Positions 15,194-17,152 of a DNA stretch of 17,152 nt are shown in pieces. Both the position numbers and the translations under genes were made by a program. The DNA is taken from contig CAKPJC010000028.1 in assembly GCA_934162535.1 (NCBI GenBank), forward strand, positions 1 to 17,152. The letters run 5' to 3'. Source of the DNA: an uncultured Clostridia bacterium. GTDB taxonomy: Bacteria; Bacillota; Clostridia; TANB77; CAG-508. The notes beneath the pieces are model-generated. The model saw only the letters and a program-made list of their open reading frames with translations, was not told the origin of the DNA and made no database searches. How positions within the stretch are numbered: the stretch's first letter is position 1; every line of letters begins with the position of its first letter.

Positions 15194-15251
15194 TTTTTTC
15201 CTAATTTTACAATAATTTTTAGCAAATCTATTTTATTTTTATTAATTTTAT

Positions 15252-15280
15252 TGTATAATGTATATGTGAATTTGTATCAA
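15252..15280 (-). promoter_or_regulatory. Candidate promoter of the prepilin-murB-yvcK operon, overlapping a divergent -10
   Basis: Minus strand TTGATA at 15280-15275, 17-base spacer, TATACA at 15257-15252. On the plus strand a TATAAT at 15254-15259 could be the -10 of the nfeD-like gene, although its -35 (ttttat) is poor. The two -10 boxes overlap, so polymerase could use only one direction at a time. Weak evidence from sequence alone. Confidence 0.4.
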
Positions 15281-15300
15281 GCTTGAAAGGAGGGGTTCTT

Positions 15301-15750
15301 ATGTGGCAAATATGGTTAATCGCAGCTGGTATTTTTCTTATTATAGAAATTTTTACAGTAGGATTTTTCGTGTTTTGGTTTTCAATAGGAAGTTTAATAG
15401 CAATGATTGTTAGCTTCTTTACAAGCAATGTAATTATTCAAGCTTCAGTTTTTATTATTTCTTCATGTATCTTGATTTTCGCAACTAAACCTTTGTGTAA
15501 TAAGGTTACTAAAAAAGATGCTGTGCCAACTAATGTTTATTCTGTTATTGGTAAAAAAGCTATTGTTGTTGAAAAAATTGACTGGACCACAGGAACAGGA
15601 CAAGTAAAAGTTGATGGAGAAGTTTGGTCTGCTAAATCTAATGAGCAGTCATCAATTTCAGAAGGAAGCGAAGTTATAATTGAAAGTGTTGATGGTGTTA
15701 AATTATTAGTAAAAGCATTGTCTACTGTTTCAAATACAGCTACAAATTAA
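15301..15750 (+). CDS. NfeD-like membrane protein with C-terminal OB-fold
   Basis: 149 residues from ATG 15301, chosen because AAAGGAGGGG (15286-15295) sits directly before it; a TTG at 15283 would place that site inside the coding region. Residues about 4-66 are three to four hydrophobic segments. Residues about 80-140 form the NfeD OB-fold, with IGKKAIVVEKID, the TGTGQVKVDGEVWSAKS core and a closing EGSEVIIESVDGVKLLVK. Short NfeD proteins of this type lack the ClpP-like protease domain and are almost always encoded beside an SPFH protein, as here (37 bases before the next start). The pair is thought to form membrane microdomain or scaffold complexes; the exact function is unknown. Confidence 0.9.
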   Translation: MWQIWLIAAGIFLIIEIFTVGFFVFWFSIGSLIAMIVSFFTSNVIIQASVFIISSCILIFATKPLCNKVTKKDAVPTNVYSVIGKKAIVVEKIDWTTGTGQVKVDGEVWSAKSNEQSSISEGSEVIIESVDGVKLLVKALSTVSNTATN

Positions 15751-15756
15751 TTATTA

Positions 15757-15771
15757 GACAGTTGAACTGTC
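15757..15771. other. 15-bp palindrome between the nfeD-like and SPFH genes
   Basis: GACAGTT-G-AACTGTC, seven-base arms around one central base, ends two bases before the AGAAGGAGG ribosome binding site of the SPFH gene. As RNA, the inner pairs would open to form a short hairpin that could affect translation; as DNA it could be a protein site. No evidence decides between these. Confidence 0.5.
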
Positions 15772-15787
15772 AAGAAGGAGGATTTTT

Positions 15788-16687
15788 ATGATTTTTTTAT
15801 TAGTTTTACTGATTATTATTATAGTTATTGCAGTAAAGTCAATTAAGGTTGTTAGACAATCTGAGGTTTACATTATAGAGAGATTGGGTAAATTCCACAA
15901 GGTTGCTGATGCAGGTCTTACAATTATTATTCCATTTTTCGATAGAGTAAGAAGTGTGGTTAGTTTAAAACAACAAACTATGGATGTTCCACCTCAAGGA
16001 GTTATTACTAAGGATAATGTTACAATTACTATAGATACTGTTGTATTTTATCAAATAACAGACCCAGCTAAGGCTGTTTATGAAATTCAAAGTTTGAAGA
16101 AAGGTATCGAATATCTTGCTATTACTACAATTCGTGATATTGTTGGTAAAATGGACTTAGATGAGACTTTTAGTTCAAGAGATGGTATTAATACTAAGTT
16201 AAGAACTATTCTTGATGATGCTACAGATAGATGGGGTTGTAAGATTGATAGAGTTGAGATAAAAGATATTACACCTCCAGCAGATATTAGAGACGCAATG
16301 GAAAAACAAATGAATGCTGAACGTAATAAAAGAGCTTTAATTCTTGAAGCTGAAGCTCAAAAGCAATCTGCTGTTACTATTGCAGAAGGTAAGAAAACTG
16401 CCGCTATTCTTGAGGCAGAAGCAGATAGAGAAGCTAGAATTAGAAGAGCAGCTGGTGAGGCTCAAGCTATTAAGTCTGTTGCAGAAGCTAAAGCTAAAGA
16501 AATCGCTATGGTTTATGATGCTATTAAAAATGCTGACCCAGATGAGAAACTTGTTCAAATTAAGTCTCTTGAGGCTCTTGAAGAAATCGCTAAAGGCGAT
16601 GCTAATAAGGTGTTTATTCCTTTTGAGGCTACAGGTGCTTTGAGTGGTTTAGGTGCTGCTAAAGAGATTTTTAATGGAAAGAAATAG
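15788..16687 (+). CDS. SPFH/Band 7 (stomatin-like) membrane protein
   Basis: 299 residues. A single N-terminal membrane segment (about 2-16) is followed by the SPFH domain (about 20-190), with the family-typical VRQSEVYIIERLGKF, ADAGLTIIIPFFDRV, VPPQGVITKDNVTITID and RWGCKIDRVEIKDITPP stretches. An Ala/Glu/Lys-rich coiled coil (about 190-250) drives oligomerisation in this family, and a short C-terminal region ends FEATGALSGLGAAKEIF. It resembles the QmcA/slipin group more than flotillins. AGAAGGAGG lies eight bases before ATG 15788. Cotranscription with the NfeD-like gene is expected, since SPFH and NfeD proteins are a conserved pair involved in membrane organisation or quality control. A strong terminator follows 17 bases after the stop. 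Confidence 0.95.
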   Translation: MIFLLVLLIIIIVIAVKSIKVVRQSEVYIIERLGKFHKVADAGLTIIIPFFDRVRSVVSLKQQTMDVPPQGVITKDNVTITIDTVVFYQITDPAKAVYEIQSLKKGIEYLAITTIRDIVGKMDLDETFSSRDGINTKLRTILDDATDRWGCKIDRVEIKDITPPADIRDAMEKQMNAERNKRALILEAEAQKQSAVTIAEGKKTAAILEAEADREARIRRAAGEAQAIKSVAEAKAKEIAMVYDAIKNADPDEKLVQIKSLEALEEIAKGDANKVFIPFEATGALSGLGAAKEIFNGKK

Positions 16688-16704
16688 AATTATTTAAGGG
16701 AAAG

Positions 16705-16731
16705 AAAAAAGCGACGTTGTCGCTTTTTTTA
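16705..16731 (+). terminator. Rho-independent terminator of the nfeD-SPFH unit, probably bidirectional
   Basis: GCGAC-GTT-GTCGC stem (16711-16723) flanked by AAAAAA before and TTTTTTT after. The A/T flanks extend the stem, and both strands show a U-run, so it could also end transcription of the convergent RCC1-repeat gene. Confidence 0.92.
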
Positions 16732-16792
16732 GTATACCAAGAGAGTATCGAGTATATTTGAGGAATCGTCTACTCAATAAGACATTTTTCTA

Positions 16793-17152
16793 TTATTGAT
16801 CTGGTTCTTCAAAACCACCTATTATTAACATATATCCTTCACTATCTATTACAACCGTGATGTTTTCATTCGCTGATATATTTACTGTTTTCTTTCCTTT
16901 TAATTTGTTTTCCTTATCACTTATACATATTGGCAATACACTATTTGTTGTCGTTCCATCTCCTAGTTGTCCTAATTCATTATATCCCCATGTATATGCC
17001 TTTCCTTCTTCATCTATTGCTACTGTGTGACCTTTTCCGGCTGATATACTTATTATTTTCTTTCCTTTCAATTCGTTTTCTTTGTCACTTATACATATTG
17101 GCAATACACTATTTGTTGTCGTTCCATCTCCTAGTTGTCCAACTTCATTATT
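16793..17152 (-). CDS. RCC1-repeat protein, C-terminal end only (cut by right edge)
   Basis: 119 residues are visible, open at the right edge and ending with TAA at 16795-16793. The sequence shows RCC1 (beta-propeller) units: NEVGQLGDGTTTNSVLPICI, then ISISAGKGHTVAIDEEGKAY, TWGYNELGQLGDGTTTNS, and a final degenerate unit ISANENITVVIDSEGYMLII. The period is 56 residues, in the usual RCC1 range. The last blade lacks the WG of the preceding blade and stops shortly after GGFEEPDQ. A TTG at 17104 is an internal Leu codon, not a start, because the frame continues through the edge with another blade. Bacterial RCC1 proteins are often secreted or surface-exposed and bind partners through the propeller; partner, export signal and total length lie outside the window. 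Confidence 0.88.
   Translation of the reverse strand, partial: NNEVGQLGDGTTTNSVLPICISDKENELKGKKIISISAGKGHTVAIDEEGKAYTWGYNELGQLGDGTTTNSVLPICISDKENKLKGKKTVNISANENITVVIDSEGYMLIIGGFEEPDQ
16933..17152 (-). repeat. RCC1-coding repeat, 168-bp period
   Basis: Bases 17101-17152 match 16933-16984 almost perfectly (two mismatches by eye), and the similarity extends upstream through the ICISDKEN(E/K)LKGKK coding part. The 56-codon period equals one propeller blade. High DNA identity points to recent blade duplication or homogenisation. Confidence 0.85.

Noticed and set aside
15283..15300. TTG at 15283 as start of the NfeD-like protein
   Set aside because: It would put the strong AAAGGAGGGG site inside the coding region. 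ATG 15301 is correctly spaced from that site and begins the membrane segment.
15228..15428. Minus-strand 66-codon frame over the start of the NfeD-like gene
   Set aside because: It is antisense to a well-supported gene, is Lys/Ile-rich without motifs, and lacks a ribosome binding site.
16793..17104. Complete 103-residue RCC1 protein starting at TTG 17104
   Set aside because: The frame continues without a stop to the window edge and encodes another RCC1 unit upstream, so the gene is truncated by the window and this TTG is an internal Leu codon.
1..17152. tRNA, rRNA, insertion sequences, prophage or attachment sites
   Set aside because: No cloverleaf-like segment, rRNA-like stretch, transposase, integrase or terminal inverted repeat was recognised, and intergenic spaces are too short for most of them.

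Overview
The window looks like a low-GC, Gram-positive Firmicute, most likely an uncultivated gut-type member of the Clostridia. The evidence is the strongly AT-rich sequence (GC near 30% by eye), Shine-Dalgarno sites of the AGGAGG type, sortase with surface-protein genes, a Clostridia-style prepilin-like protein, and MurB and YvcK family proteins. No rRNA, tRNA, insertion sequence, phage gene or CRISPR array was seen. Nearly all genes lie on the minus strand; only the NfeD/SPFH pair is on the plus strand. Apart from the two genes cut by the window edges, coding density is high and no gene-free gap exceeds 150 bases.

Surface locus (1-4834, minus strand). A promoter at 4806-4834 drives a secreted 343-residue protein with a C-terminal sorting-signal-like tail (LPITYDG, hydrophobic stretch, basic tail). 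Next is a sortase that overlaps it by 14 bases, and then a very large adhesin or pilin-like protein of at least 1034 residues that runs off the left edge. The adhesin has an N-terminal membrane segment, an Asn/Thr/Gln-rich stalk, four DUF11-like domains and at least four Cna-B domains. The set reads as a sortase-dependent cell-wall display system.

Glycogen and mixed region (4876-12143, minus strand). glgP (alpha-glucan phosphorylase, DUF3417 type) has its own promoter and terminator. Upstream of it are a stand-alone AAA_14/DUF4143 ATPase with its own promoter, embedded in an exact 23-bp-period direct-repeat array, then holA (DNA polymerase III delta) and a GDE-type glycogen debranching enzyme. 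Phosphorylase and debranching enzyme together would degrade an alpha-glucan store.

Cell-wall and regulatory operon (10113-15193, minus strand). Short gaps join a prepilin-like protein, murB, an unusual membrane-anchored YvcK/GlmR homologue, the debranching enzyme and possibly holA into one transcription unit. In many Firmicutes murB and yvcK flank rapZ and whiA; here those two are absent, and yvcK is followed directly by a glycogen gene. This suggests a link between amino-sugar or cell-wall precursor control and stored carbon.

Right end (15200-17152). A divergent intergenic region separates the murB operon from an NfeD-like/SPFH (stomatin-like) membrane pair that ends at a strong bidirectional terminator. 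Convergent to it is the C-terminal end of an RCC1-repeat protein, cut by the right edge.

The most notable points are the 23-bp repeat array over the ATPase promoter, the divergent YvcK with two membrane segments and a Lys-rich tail, and the non-canonical LPITY sorting signal translationally coupled to a sortase.
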